Shown: piece after piece, positions 1 through 8,196 of the stretch
How the letters are laid out: every line of letters begins with the position of its first letter
Position numbering within the stretch: position 1 is the first letter of the stretch
NCBI GenBank assembly: GCA_019414345.1
Contig: DXMF01000046.1
Location: 1-49,226 of the forward strand
Reading direction: 5' to 3'
Length of the DNA: 49,226 nucleotides
DNA from: Collinsella sp.
GTDB taxonomy: Bacteria > Actinomycetota > Coriobacteriia > Coriobacteriales > Coriobacteriaceae
Position numbers and translations under genes: made by a program
The notes under the pieces: model-generated
The model's input: only the letters and a program-made list of their open reading frames with translations
The model's database searches: none
Told to the model about the DNA's origin: nothing

Positions 1-49
1 GTGCAACGGGCATGCGCCTTCCCCGACCGACGGCGCATGCCCGTTGCAC
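1..49. terminator. 17-bp perfect inverted repeat 3' of cbiK
   Basis: Arms at 1-17 and 33-49 are perfectly complementary and enclose a 15-nt loop. The element lies 34 bp past the cbiK stop codon, so it is well placed to end that leftward transcript. Any T-tract on the minus strand would lie before base 1 and cannot be seen, so the terminator role is inferred. Confidence 0.5.
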
Positions 50-83
50 GGGGACGCGACCGGCGCCCCCGTGCGCGGCGAGT

Positions 84-1010
84 TTACAGCTTGGCGATGG
101 CGTCGTCCACGTGCGAGACGTAGATGTCGTCGACCGCGGCGTTCTGTCCCAGACCCTGGAGCAGGCACGTCACTTCGAAGCCAGCGGCCATGAACTTTGC
201 AGCCCAGCTGTCGGGGTCGGTCTCGTCTGCCATGTCGTTGTTCGCGTGGTCGCCCGCGACCACCATGAACGGCGCGAGCACGGCCTTCTTGTACCCTGCG
301 GCGCTCGCGGCGGCGATAACATCCTCGCAGGTCGGCTCAGCCTCGACGGTGCCGACGAAGAACTGCGTCAAGCCCTCGTTCTTGAACACTTCCTGCATCT
401 TGGCATAGTCGGCGTTGGAATCGGCTTCGGTGCCGTGGCCCATGAGGCACAGCGCCGTCTTGCCGTCGTCGAAGGACGCCATGTTCTCCTTAATGGCTGC
501 GGCCACCTTCTTGTAGTCGTCGTCGGAGGTGAGCAGCGGGTCGCCGAGCGAGATCTTGTCGAACTTGTCGGCGTACTTGTCGAGCTTGTCTTTCACGTCG
601 GCGTATTCCAGGCCAGCCATGAGATGCGTCGGCTGCACGACAATTTCCTTCACGCCGTCTTCCACGCAGCGGTCGAGCGCCTCGGTCATGTTGTCGATCG
701 TGATGCCGTCGCGCTTCTTCAGCTTGTCGATGATGATCTGCGCGGTGAAGGCGCGGCGGATGTCGTAGTCCTGCCAGTACTTCTCGCGGATAGCGTCTTC
801 GATGGCGCCGATGGTGATGTGGCGCGAGTCGTTGTAGCTCGTGCCGAAGCTCGTGACGAGGATGACCGGCTTCACGGCCTTCTCCTTTTCGCTCGATTTC
901 TCGGAACTCGCGGAGGTGCTGGAGCAGCCCGCGAGCGCGAATCCGGCGAGCGCGACGGCTCCGGTTGCTGCGGCGCCCATGAAGCCGCGGCGTGACATCT
1001 GGTCGGACAT
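84..1010 (-). CDS. cbiK: Tat-exported lipoprotein sirohydrochlorin cobaltochelatase, CbiK type
   Basis: 308-aa protein of the CbiK class II chelatase family, which inserts Co(2+) into sirohydrochlorin at the start of anaerobic B12 synthesis. The start at 1010 is chosen because a GAGGAAAGG ribosome site precedes it and it gives a clean export signal: twin arginines at residues 7-8 (RRGF), a hydrophobic stretch, and a lipobox ending at Cys29 (LAGC). Residues ~48-308 are the chelatase fold. Likely metal ligands are His192 (MGHGTE), Glu223/Glu225 (GTVEAE) and His255 (AGDHAN), matching the His/Glu/His set known in the family. Export is odd, since the later enzymes are cytoplasmic; periplasmic CbiK proteins are known in Desulfovibrio. 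It is the only chelatase in the cluster and is read divergently from it behind a cobalamin riboswitch. It could instead serve cobalt or tetrapyrrole handling outside the membrane. Confidence 0.88.
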   Translation of the reverse strand: MSDQMSRRGFMGAAATGAVALAGFALAGCSSTSASSEKSSEKEKAVKPVILVTSFGTSYNDSRHITIGAIEDAIREKYWQDYDIRRAFTAQIIIDKLKKRDGITIDNMTEALDRCVEDGVKEIVVQPTHLMAGLEYADVKDKLDKYADKFDKISLGDPLLTSDDDYKKVAAAIKENMASFDDGKTALCLMGHGTEADSNADYAKMQEVFKNEGLTQFFVGTVEAEPTCEDVIAAASAAGYKKAVLAPFMVVAGDHANNDMADETDPDSWAAKFMAAGFEVTCLLQGLGQNAAVDDIYVSHVDDAIAKL

Positions 1011-1132
1011 GGTTTTTCCTTTCCTCGGTTTGCCGGTCCCCCGGCGACAGTTGCTTGTCGGCACAAGCGAAAGAAAAGCGCACCCCTCGGGGTTCACAAG
1101 GAGCTAACGCCACGGCGATGCCGTGAGGAAAA

Positions 1133-1230
1133 GGCGAAGCAGTCTGGCTTGGGGCGCGAGGCAGTTCGCCCGCGCGTCCTATACAGTAATGTCCCTTGCC
1201 CAGGATTCCCACCTGGTTCCCTTCGCAAGC
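1133..1230 (-). ncRNA. cobalamin riboswitch in the cbiK leader
   Basis: Read on the minus strand, the leader contains the conserved cobalamin-aptamer core: GAAGGGAA, CAGGTG..AATCCTG, then TTACTGTA, a GGGCG/CGCCC hairpin, and a B12-box-like AAGCCAGACTGCTTCGCC (complement of 1133-1150). GCGAAG near the 5' end (complement of 1221-1226) pairs with CTTCGC (complement of 1134-1139) to close P1. Further downstream are a CACGGC/GCCGTG hairpin (1111-1126) and an ACCCC/GGGGT hairpin (1082-1093) followed by a short T-rich run, a plausible attenuator before the cbiK start at 1010. The rest of the 1011-1468 gap, which separates two divergent transcripts, holds an 11-bp ACTAT-G-ATAGT palindrome at 1307-1317 and no convincing gene. 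Recognition is by motif order; no covariance model was run. Confidence 0.85.
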
Positions 1231-1468
1231 CAGCGCGGGCTGTGCGGGCGCCGCGCCGGTCATTTCCTTTTATCCGATTGTCATATGCTCGTTGCCGAAA
1301 CTTTTACTATGATAGTGGGCACTTGTGAACGTGTCAAAGCCAGGGCGGGCGGCATTGCGCCTCCTGCCTGCGTATTTGCGCCGATTGCCGCTGCGGGCGC
1401 CGTGTTTTGCCCGCTGTGCGAAGGGCGGCGTAAACGGTTGCGATGAGAAACGGGAAGGGAAGGCTCGG

Positions 1469-2260
1469 ATGATTCATATCGTTGGCGCAGGCTCGGGCGC
1501 CGCCGACCTTATCACGCTGCGCGGGGCGCGCCTTCTGCGCGCGGCCGACGTGGTCGTTTGGGCGGGGAGCCTTGTGAACCCCGAGCTGCTCGCCGATTGC
1601 AAGGAATCCTGCGTCGTCTACGACAGCGCGCACATGACCTTGGAGGAAGTGCTCGACGTGATGTGTGCGGCGGATGCGCGGGGCGAGGAAGTGGTGCGCC
1701 TGCACACGGGTGACCCGTGCCTATACGGCGCCATCCAGGAGCAGATGGACGCACTCGACGCGCGCGGCGTGGACTACGAGGTGGTGCCCGGCGTGTCGAG
1801 CTTTTGCGGTGCCGCGGCGGCGCTTCGCCAGGAATACACGCTGCCGGGAATCAGCCAGTCGGTCGTGATCACGCGGCTTTCCGGGCGCACCCCCATGCCC
1901 GCGGGCGAGGGCATGCGCACCATGGCGGAAAGCGGCTCGACTATGGTCATCTTCCTGAGCTCGGGTATGCTCGCCGAGCTTTCCGCCGAGCTTTTGGCCG
2001 CGGGCCGCAGCTCCGACGAGCCGGCGGCGCTCGTGTACAAGGCGACCTGGCCTGAGGAGCGCGTGGTGCGATGCACAGTGGGCACGCTCGCCGATGCGGG
2101 CGCGCGAGAGGGCATCGACCGCACGGCGCTCGTGGTGGTGGGCCGCGTGCTCGGAGCTCGCGGCGGGCTTGCGCACGACGGCGCGCAAGCGGAGTCGTAC
2201 GAGCGCAGCAAGCTTTACGACCCTTCGTTTGCCACGGGGTATCGGAAGGCGAGCAGCTAG
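1469..2260 (+). CDS. cbiF: cobalt-precorrin-4 C11-methyltransferase
   Basis: 263-aa SAM-dependent tetrapyrrole methylase that methylates C11 of cobalt-precorrin-4. The N-terminus IHIVGAGSGAADLITLRG is the family's glycine-rich SAM loop, HTGDPCLYGA (~residues 80-90) is the second signature, and VVPGVSSFCGAAAAL is typical of CbiF/CobM. ATG at 1469 follows a purine-rich GGGAAGGGAAGG site; an open frame extends further upstream but has no family similarity. First gene of the rightward B12 operon; the next gene starts 1 nt after its stop. Length is normal for the family. Confidence 0.93.
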   Translation: MIHIVGAGSGAADLITLRGARLLRAADVVVWAGSLVNPELLADCKESCVVYDSAHMTLEEVLDVMCAADARGEEVVRLHTGDPCLYGAIQEQMDALDARGVDYEVVPGVSSFCGAAAALRQEYTLPGISQSVVITRLSGRTPMPAGEGMRTMAESGSTMVIFLSSGMLAELSAELLAAGRSSDEPAALVYKATWPEERVVRCTVGTLADAGAREGIDRTALVVVGRVLGARGGLAHDGAQAESYERSKLYDPSFATGYRKASS

Positions 2261-2261
2261 C

Positions 2262-3446
2262 GTGGCCTTCGAGCACTACATATATACCGGGACGACCCGC
2301 CTGCGCTGCGGCTATACCACGGGGAGTTGCGCCGCGCTCGCGGCGAAGGCGGCCTGCGAGATGCTCTTGTCACGAAAGCCCGTCGGCCGCGTGTCGATCG
2401 TCACCCCCGGCGGGCTGCCCGTCGAGACGGACGTGGTCGATGCATACATCGGCGAGGGGTGCTCCCAGTGCGCCGTGCGAAAGGATGCAGGCGACGACGC
2501 CGATGTGACCGACGGCGTGCTCGTGTACGCGCGCGTGGAACATGCGGGGTCGGGCACGGGTACTGCGGGCAGCAAGGACGTGCCCGCGCACGAATCGGAA
2601 GTTTCCGTCGATGGCGGCGTGGGCGTGGGGCGCGTGACGTTGCCCGGGCTCGAGCAGCCGGTGGGGGCGGCCGCCATCAACGCGACGCCGCGCGCGATGA
2701 TTACTTCGGCGGTGCGTGAGGTGTGCGCCGCGCACGGCTTTTCTGGAAACATTGCTGTGACGATTTCGGTACCCGAGGGTGTGGCCCTTGCCGAAAAGAC
2801 CTTCAACCCGCACCTGGGGATAGAGGACGGCATCTCCATCCTGGGAACGACGGGCATCGTCGAGCCGCGCAGCCTCGCTGCCTTGCGTGACAGCATCGAG
2901 CTCGAGATTCGGCAGCATGCGGCTATGGGGCGGCGCGGAGTCGTGCTCACGCCCGGCAACTACGGCGGGCAGTTCATCTCGGGGCATTTCCACCTAAACG
3001 GTGCGCCGGTGGTCTTCATCTCCAACTTTGTGGGCGACGCGATTGATTGCTGCATTCGCGAGGGATTTACCAATGTCCTTCTTGTGGGACACATCGGCAA
3101 GTTGGTGAAGGTCGCGGGCGGCATCATGGACACCCATTCGCGTACCGCCGACTGCCGCGCGGAGATTCTGGCCGCCCACGCGGCCATGGCCGGCGCGGGC
3201 GCGAAGACCGTGCGCGAGATCATGACGTCCGTCACGACCACGGCGGCACTCGAGGTAATCGAGGCCGCCGGCGTGGGGGACGCTGCGCGCGCCTCGCTCG
3301 CTACGGCAATCGAGGACAGGTTGCGCCGTCGCGCGGCGGGCGCATGCGACATCGCCGCGGTCGTGTTCGACGCCGAGCGCCGCGAGCTTTTCCGCACGTC
3401 GGGCGCCGATGCAGTTATCGGGAAATTGGGGGCGACGTATGAGTAA
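2262..3446 (+). CDS. cbiD: cobalt-precorrin-5B C1-methyltransferase
   Basis: 394-aa CbiD, the enzyme of the anaerobic branch that methylates C1 during ring contraction. GTG at 2262 is used: it sits just after the cbiF stop, GGAAGGCGAG lies upstream, and the product begins with the CbiD opening RLRCGYTTGSCAALAAKAA. Other family blocks are VTLPGLEQPVGAAAINATPR, AEKTFNPHLGIEDGISILGT and LLVGHIGKLVKVAGGIMDTH. Slightly long for the family (usually ~360-380 aa) because of an insertion near residues 85-115. Overlaps the start of the cbiL remnant by 8 bp. Confidence 0.94.
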   Translation: MAFEHYIYTGTTRLRCGYTTGSCAALAAKAACEMLLSRKPVGRVSIVTPGGLPVETDVVDAYIGEGCSQCAVRKDAGDDADVTDGVLVYARVEHAGSGTGTAGSKDVPAHESEVSVDGGVGVGRVTLPGLEQPVGAAAINATPRAMITSAVREVCAAHGFSGNIAVTISVPEGVALAEKTFNPHLGIEDGISILGTTGIVEPRSLAALRDSIELEIRQHAAMGRRGVVLTPGNYGGQFISGHFHLNGAPVVFISNFVGDAIDCCIREGFTNVLLVGHIGKLVKVAGGIMDTHSRTADCRAEILAAHAAMAGAGAKTVREIMTSVTTTAALEVIEAAGVGDAARASLATAIEDRLRRRAAGACDIAAVVFDAERRELFRTSGADAVIGKLGATYE

Positions 3447-3672
3447 AGGCGTGCTGTACGGGGTGGGCCGCGCAATCGGCTGGCCGGGGACGAAGGTGGT
3501 CATGAAGGCACGCCGCTCGCTTGCGGACATGAAGCGCATCCTTCGCGAGGAGGGCACCTTCGACGGTGCCGAGCTCGTAGAGGACTGTGGGCTTCCGGGC
3601 GAGCGCGTGTACCGCTCGCTCGACGATATGCCCGATCGGGGCAGCTGCTTCTCGACGATGGTGGTGTGCTAG
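3439..3672 (+). pseudogene. cbiL: cbiL remnant (cobalt-precorrin-2 C20-methyltransferase with most of the catalytic domain missing)
   Basis: A 77-codon frame whose first residues (MSKGVLYGVG) match the start of CbiL and whose residues ~17-77 (from TKVVMKARRSL through GLPGERVYRSLDDMP to CFSTMVV) match its C-terminal end. The SAM-binding loop and most of the methylase fold, roughly 150 residues relative to an intact ~230-aa CbiL, are absent. The junction is near RAIGWPG. The frame stays open, so the loss is an in-frame deletion or keeps frame by chance, and both flanking genes are intact and correctly spaced. No other C20-methyltransferase is in the window. The peptide could not bind SAM as a normal CbiL does. 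A local assembly error is the main alternative. Confidence 0.8.
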
Positions 3673-4806
3673 ATGAGGATTTCCTGCATAGCGTTCACTG
3701 AGAGGGGGTATGCGTTGGCGGAGCGCACCGCACACGCGCTTTCCGATTACGCGCAGACAGGTGAAGATGACCCTGGCTGGTACGTTTCCGTTTCGCGCGG
3801 GTTCGGTGAGGGGAAGGCCGACCTGCGCGCATGGACGGCGCTCGCGTGGGAAGCGTCGGACGCGCTTCTGTTCGTGGGCGCGGCGGGCATCGCCGTGCGG
3901 GCGATCGCGCCGCATGTCGCCTCGAAGGCAACCGATTCCGCGGTTGTGGTGATCGACGAGGCTGGGCGCTTTGCCGTCCCGCTTTTGTCGGGGCATTTGG
4001 GCGGTGCGAACGAGCTTGCGCAAACTGTGGCACGCGCGGCAGGGGCCATCCCCGTCATCACCACGGCGACCGACGTCCGCGGCGTGTGGGCGGTGGATAC
4101 GTGGGCGCGCTGTGCGGGGCTCGTCGTTTCGAATCCCGAGGCTATCAAGCGAGTGTCGGCGCGGCTGCTTTCGGGCGGGCGCGTGGCGCTCTATTCCGAC
4201 ATGCCGATTTCGGGACAGCCTCCTGAGGGGGTTGACATTGCGTCCGACCGCGCTCGGGCCGATATCGTCGTGTCGCCGTTCGCTGGCGCGAATGCAGGTG
4301 CGTCCGTTCGCGCGGCGGAGACAACGGGCGAGGTCGTGCCCGCCGGTGAGACGGGGAAGCCGGCGGGCGTGCGGGCGCAGGCGCCTGCGCCCGAGCCGCT
4401 TCGCCTTGTCGTGCCCTGCATCGTTGCGGGCATAGGGTGCCGTCGCGGTGCGTGCGCCGAAGCGATCGAGGAGGCGTTTCTTCTCGCGTGCGGGCAGGTG
4501 GGTATCTCGCCTTCGGCCGTGCGCGAGGCGGCGACGATCGACGTGAAGGCGCACGAGGAGGGTCTGCTCGCCTTCTGCCGCGCGCGCAATATTCCGCTTG
4601 CGACGTATTCCGCAGATGAGTTGTCGCAAGTCGAAGGCAGCATTTCGCCATCTGATTTCGTGCGCGCGACGGTGGGGGTCGACAACGTGTGCGAGCGCGC
4701 GGCGCTCGCGGACGGGGGCAAACTTATCTTCCCGAAGCTCGCTCACGGCGGCGTGACCGTCGCGTTTTCCAAGGTAACTATCGAACTTTCGTTTAAGGAG
4801 CGGTGA
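3673..4806 (+). CDS. cbiG: cobalt-precorrin-5A hydrolase
   Basis: 377-aa CbiG, which opens the delta-lactone of cobalt-precorrin-5A and releases acetaldehyde. The N-terminal domain shows FVGAAGIAVRAIAPHVASKATDS and PLLSGHLGGANELA; after a variable linker (~residues 205-245) the C-terminal domain has the CbiG/CobE-like pattern VAGIGCRRGACAEAIEEAF and VDNVCERAALA. ATG at 3673 directly follows the TAG of the cbiL remnant. The stop overlaps the cbiH start (TGATG). Length and motifs look intact. Confidence 0.93.
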   Translation: MRISCIAFTERGYALAERTAHALSDYAQTGEDDPGWYVSVSRGFGEGKADLRAWTALAWEASDALLFVGAAGIAVRAIAPHVASKATDSAVVVIDEAGRFAVPLLSGHLGGANELAQTVARAAGAIPVITTATDVRGVWAVDTWARCAGLVVSNPEAIKRVSARLLSGGRVALYSDMPISGQPPEGVDIASDRARADIVVSPFAGANAGASVRAAETTGEVVPAGETGKPAGVRAQAPAPEPLRLVVPCIVAGIGCRRGACAEAIEEAFLLACGQVGISPSAVREAATIDVKAHEEGLLAFCRARNIPLATYSADELSQVEGSISPSDFVRATVGVDNVCERAALADGGKLIFPKLAHGGVTVAFSKVTIELSFKER

Positions 4807-5549
4807 TGGGAAAGCTCTTCGTGGTGGGGATCGGCCCGGGCGGCCCCGACGGCATGACGATTGCGGCCCGGCGCGCGCTCGAGACGGCCGACATCGTTGT
4901 GGGGTACACGAAATACGTGGAGCTCGCGCTCGCCGCCGTGCCCGACGCGGCGCATCTCGCGACGCCGATGATGCACGAGGTTGAACGGTGCCGCCTGGCG
5001 CTTTCGCGCGCGCAGAGCGGAGAAGCCGTGGCGCTCGTGTGCAGCGGTGACGCGGGCGTGTACGGCATGGCGAGCCCCGTGCTGGAGCTTGCGGAGGACT
5101 ACCCCGATGTAGACGTGGAAGTTATCGCCGGGGCCACCGCGGCTCAGAGCGGGTCGGCGGTGCTCGGCGCCCCGCTTGCCCACGACTTCGCGGTCGTGTC
5201 GCTCTCCGACCTGCTCACGCCGTGGGAGGTCATCGAGCGCAGGCTCGCCGCCGTGGCGAGCGCCGACTTCTGCATCTGTTTGTACAACCCGCGCAGCAGA
5301 AAGCGCGCCGACAGGCTCTCGCGCGCGGCGAAGATTATGCTCGAATGGAAGGCCCCCGACACGCTCTGCGGCTGGGTACGCAACATCGGGCGCGAGGGGC
5401 AGCAGTCGGGCATGTGCAGGCTCTCCGAGCTGGGGGAGATCGACGCCGACATGTTCACCACCGTGTTCGTCGGCAACGCTGACACGAAGCTCGTAGGCGG
5501 CCGTATGGTCACGCCGCGCGGGTATCGGGAGATTCCATGCGAAAGGTAA
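4806..5549 (+). CDS. cbiH: cobalt-factor III (precorrin-3B) C17-methyltransferase
   Basis: 247-aa methylase that adds the C17 methyl and drives ring contraction in the anaerobic route. It begins KLFVVGIGPGGPDGMTIAARRAL (SAM loop), then VALVCSGDAGVYGMASPVLE and the CbiH/CobJ hallmarks GATAAQSGSAVLGAPLAHDF and SLSDLLTPWEVIERRL, with LYNPRSRKR later. A GGAG site precedes ATG at 4806, which overlaps the cbiG stop by one base. Its end overlaps the cbiET start by 13 bp. Nothing appears truncated. Confidence 0.94.
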   Translation: MGKLFVVGIGPGGPDGMTIAARRALETADIVVGYTKYVELALAAVPDAAHLATPMMHEVERCRLALSRAQSGEAVALVCSGDAGVYGMASPVLELAEDYPDVDVEVIAGATAAQSGSAVLGAPLAHDFAVVSLSDLLTPWEVIERRLAAVASADFCICLYNPRSRKRADRLSRAAKIMLEWKAPDTLCGWVRNIGREGQQSGMCRLSELGEIDADMFTTVFVGNADTKLVGGRMVTPRGYREIPCER

Positions 5550-6817
5550 CGATCATCGGGGCGGGGCCCGGAAACCCCGACTTGCTCTCGCGCGCGGCGC
5601 TCGACGCGATCGACATCGCCGACGTGGTCATCGGCGCTCATCGCGCGCTTGCCGGCATCGACGTGCCGCCCGACGTGGTGAGATGCGAGCTCGTGAAGAC
5701 GGCGGACATCGTCGCCGCGCTCACCGATGCGGCGTCGTGGCGGCGCGCCGTGGTCGTGATGACGGGCGATGTGGGGCTGTTCAGCGGCGCGCGCCGCCTG
5801 GTGGAGGCGCTCTCCGGCGACGCGCAGGTGGACGTGCGCGTTGTTCCCGGCATAAGCTCAGCGTCGTATCTCGCCGCGCGCCTTGCGCGTCCATGGCAGG
5901 ATTGGCGCTTTGCGAGCGCTCACGGCGTGGCGTGCGACATCGTGGCCGAGGCCGAGCGCGCAGGTGAGCTCTTCCTCGCCACGTCGGGCGGGGAAGACCC
6001 CTCGCGGCTTTCGTGCGAGCTTGCGCAAGCGGGCTTCGGGGACGCGCGCGTGACGGTGGCCGAGCGCCTGTCGTACCCCGACGAGCGCATCACCTGCGCG
6101 ACCGCAAGTGAAATCGCAGGTCAGACGTTTGACGACTTGAACGTGATGCTTATCGAGTTCGCAGGCGGCGCCGGGTCGCCTGTGGGCTCTAGCGCATCCC
6201 GTGCCGCGAGCTCCCGCTGGCCGTACGCTTCCTCGGGCATTCCCGACGAGCTCTTCATCCGCGGCGACGTTCCCATGACCAAGCAGGAGGTGCGCGCCGT
6301 CGCGCTCGCGAAACTGCGCCTTACCGCGACCGACACCGTGTGGGACGTAGGCGCCGGCACGGGGAGCGTGTCGATCGAGGCGGCGCTCGTCGCGCGAGCG
6401 GGGTCGGTATGGGCGGTTGAGCGCAACGCGGCCGGCGTGCGGCTCATCCGGGAGAACGCGGATGCATTCGGGTGCGGCAACGTGCATGCGGTCCCCGGTG
6501 TCGCCCCCGAAGCGCTCGCGAAACTGCCCGTCCCCGACGCCGTGTTCGTCGGCGGGAGCGCGGGCGAGCTTCCCTCTATCGTGGAGGCGGCGCTCGAGAA
6601 GAACTCGCAGGTTCGCCTGTGCGTGCCATGCGTCACCGTTGAGACGCTCACCGAGGCGTGCGCGCTCCTCTCGGGTTCGCGCTTTAAGGGGTTCGAGGCG
6701 TGCCAGGTGTCGGCCGCCCGCGCCGAGGCTGTAGGCTTGCACCATCTTATGAAGGCGCAAAACCCTGTGTTCCTCGTCAGCGCGCGTGGTGCGGGTGGGG
6801 AAGGCGGCGCCCGGTGA
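5537..6817 (+). CDS. cbiET: precorrin-6Y C5,15-methyltransferase and C12 decarboxylase, CbiE-CbiT fusion
   Basis: 426-aa two-domain enzyme, equivalent to a CobL-like fusion. Residues ~1-205 are CbiE (start VTIIGAGPGNPDLLS, then TGDVGLFSG and VVPGISSASYLAARL). Residues ~235-420 are CbiT, a Rossmann methyltransferase with GIPDELFI, MTKQEVRAVALAKL, the SAM loop DVGAGTGSVSIEAA and VFVGGSAGELPSIV. It methylates C5 and C15 and removes the C12 acetate carboxyl. The linker around residues 205-235 is Ser/Ala-rich. Start and stop overlap the neighbouring genes (cbiH; 4 bp with cbiA), so translation is probably coupled. Confidence 0.94.
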   Translation: MRKVTIIGAGPGNPDLLSRAALDAIDIADVVIGAHRALAGIDVPPDVVRCELVKTADIVAALTDAASWRRAVVVMTGDVGLFSGARRLVEALSGDAQVDVRVVPGISSASYLAARLARPWQDWRFASAHGVACDIVAEAERAGELFLATSGGEDPSRLSCELAQAGFGDARVTVAERLSYPDERITCATASEIAGQTFDDLNVMLIEFAGGAGSPVGSSASRAASSRWPYASSGIPDELFIRGDVPMTKQEVRAVALAKLRLTATDTVWDVGAGTGSVSIEAALVARAGSVWAVERNAAGVRLIRENADAFGCGNVHAVPGVAPEALAKLPVPDAVFVGGSAGELPSIVEAALEKNSQVRLCVPCVTVETLTEACALLSGSRFKGFEACQVSAARAEAVGLHHLMKAQNPVFLVSARGAGGEGGAR

Positions 6818-8196
6818 GCACGACCATCCCGCGCTTCATGGTCGCTGCGCCCTCGAGCGGGAGCGGCAAGACGGTCGTTACCTGCGCACTCCTGCGCGCG
6901 CTCGCGCGTCGCGGCCTTGCATGCGCGGCTTTCAAATGCGGCCCCGATTACATCGACCCGCTCTTTCATCGCCGCGTCGTGGGCGCGCGCTCGGGCAACT
7001 TAGACGGCTTCTTCACCGACGCCCCGACGCTGCGCGCCCTGCTCGCACGCGGCGCCGCGGGCGCGGATGTCGCGGTGCTCGAGGGGGTCATGGGCTTCTA
7101 CGACGGCATGGCGCCCGGCGTGGCTGACGCGAGCAGCTACCAGGTTGCGCGCGACACGGAAACGCCGGTCGTTTTAGTGGTGAACGGGCGCGGAGCGTCT
7201 TTATCGCTCGCCGCCGTAATCCGCGGCATCGCCGAGTTCCTGCCTTGTGCGAACGTGCGCGGCGTCGTGCTGAACAAGACGAGCACCGCTGCCTGCGCCT
7301 ACGCGGCGCCTGCGATCGAAAAGCACACGGGCGTCGCGGTTTTGGGGAATATCCCCGCCGACGATGCGTTCTCGCTCGAAAGCCGGCATCTGGGGCTTGT
7401 GACCGCCGACGAGGTCGAGCAGCTCTCCGCGCGCATCGACAAGATGGCCGAGCTGGTGGAAAAGAGCGTCGACGTCGATCGCTTGCTCGAAATAGCGGCG
7501 ACGGCACCCGATATCTGCGAGGAACCTTACCGGTTGGAGCCGATCGCGGGAGCGCGGCCCATCGTCGCCGTTGCGCGTGACGAGGCGTTCTCGTTCTACT
7601 ACGAGGAAAACCTGCGCGCGCTCGAGGACCTGGGTTGCGAGCTGGCCTTTTTCAGCCCCCTGTGTGATAGCGAGTTGCCCCGGGGGACAAGCGCCCTCTA
7701 TCTGGGGGGCGGCTACCCGGAGCTCCATGTACGGCAGCTCTCCGAGAACGCACCGATGCGCGAGGCGGTGCGGCGCGCGGTGGAATCCGGCATGCCGACG
7801 GTCGCCGAATGCGGTGGGTTTCTGTATCTGCAGCGCGAAATCGCCGATAGCGAGGGGCGGCGCTGGCCTGTTGCGGGCGCTCTTGAGGGCGCAAGCGAGA
7901 ACGGGGGAAGGCTGTCCCATTTCGGGTACGTGGAGCTCACTTCCCAACGCGACGGGCTCTACGGGCCGCGCGGCACACGCATCCGCGCGCACGAGTTCCA
8001 CTACTGGCAGTCCACCTGCCCGGGCGGCGACTTCTGGGCGCAGAAGCCCCGGCGCGACAAAGGCTGGCCGTGCATGACGACCACCCCGTCCCTGGTTGCG
8101 GGCTTCCCGCATGTGTACTATCCTGCGAACCCCGACGTTGCACGCGCGTTCGCGTCTGCCGCAGCGTCGTTTGCAGAGAGGAGACGGCATGGCTGA
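6814..8196 (+). CDS. cbiA: cobyrinate a,c-diamide synthase
   Basis: 460-aa glutamine-dependent amidotransferase that amidates the a and c side chains of cobyrinate. GTG at 6814 overlaps the cbiET TGA (GTGA). The N-terminal synthetase has a P-loop (APSSGSGKT), FKCGPDYIDPLFHR and LEGVMGFYDGM. The C-terminal class I glutaminase has YLGGGYPE and the nucleophile Cys in VAECGGFLYL, and ends with the GWP.MTTTPSLVAGFPHVYYP block. All key residues are present. The stop lies within the first codons of cobT. Confidence 0.94.
   Translation: MSTTIPRFMVAAPSSGSGKTVVTCALLRALARRGLACAAFKCGPDYIDPLFHRRVVGARSGNLDGFFTDAPTLRALLARGAAGADVAVLEGVMGFYDGMAPGVADASSYQVARDTETPVVLVVNGRGASLSLAAVIRGIAEFLPCANVRGVVLNKTSTAACAYAAPAIEKHTGVAVLGNIPADDAFSLESRHLGLVTADEVEQLSARIDKMAELVEKSVDVDRLLEIAATAPDICEEPYRLEPIAGARPIVAVARDEAFSFYYEENLRALEDLGCELAFFSPLCDSELPRGTSALYLGGGYPELHVRQLSENAPMREAVRRAVESGMPTVAECGGFLYLQREIADSEGRRWPVAGALEGASENGGRLSHFGYVELTSQRDGLYGPRGTRIRAHEFHYWQSTCPGGDFWAQKPRRDKGWPCMTTTPSLVAGFPHVYYPANPDVARAFASAAASFAERRRHG

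Noticed and set aside
1325..1468. Extended N-terminus for cbiF
   Set aside because: Arg/Ala/Cys-rich residues without family similarity; ATG at 1469 has a good ribosome site and starts the SAM loop.
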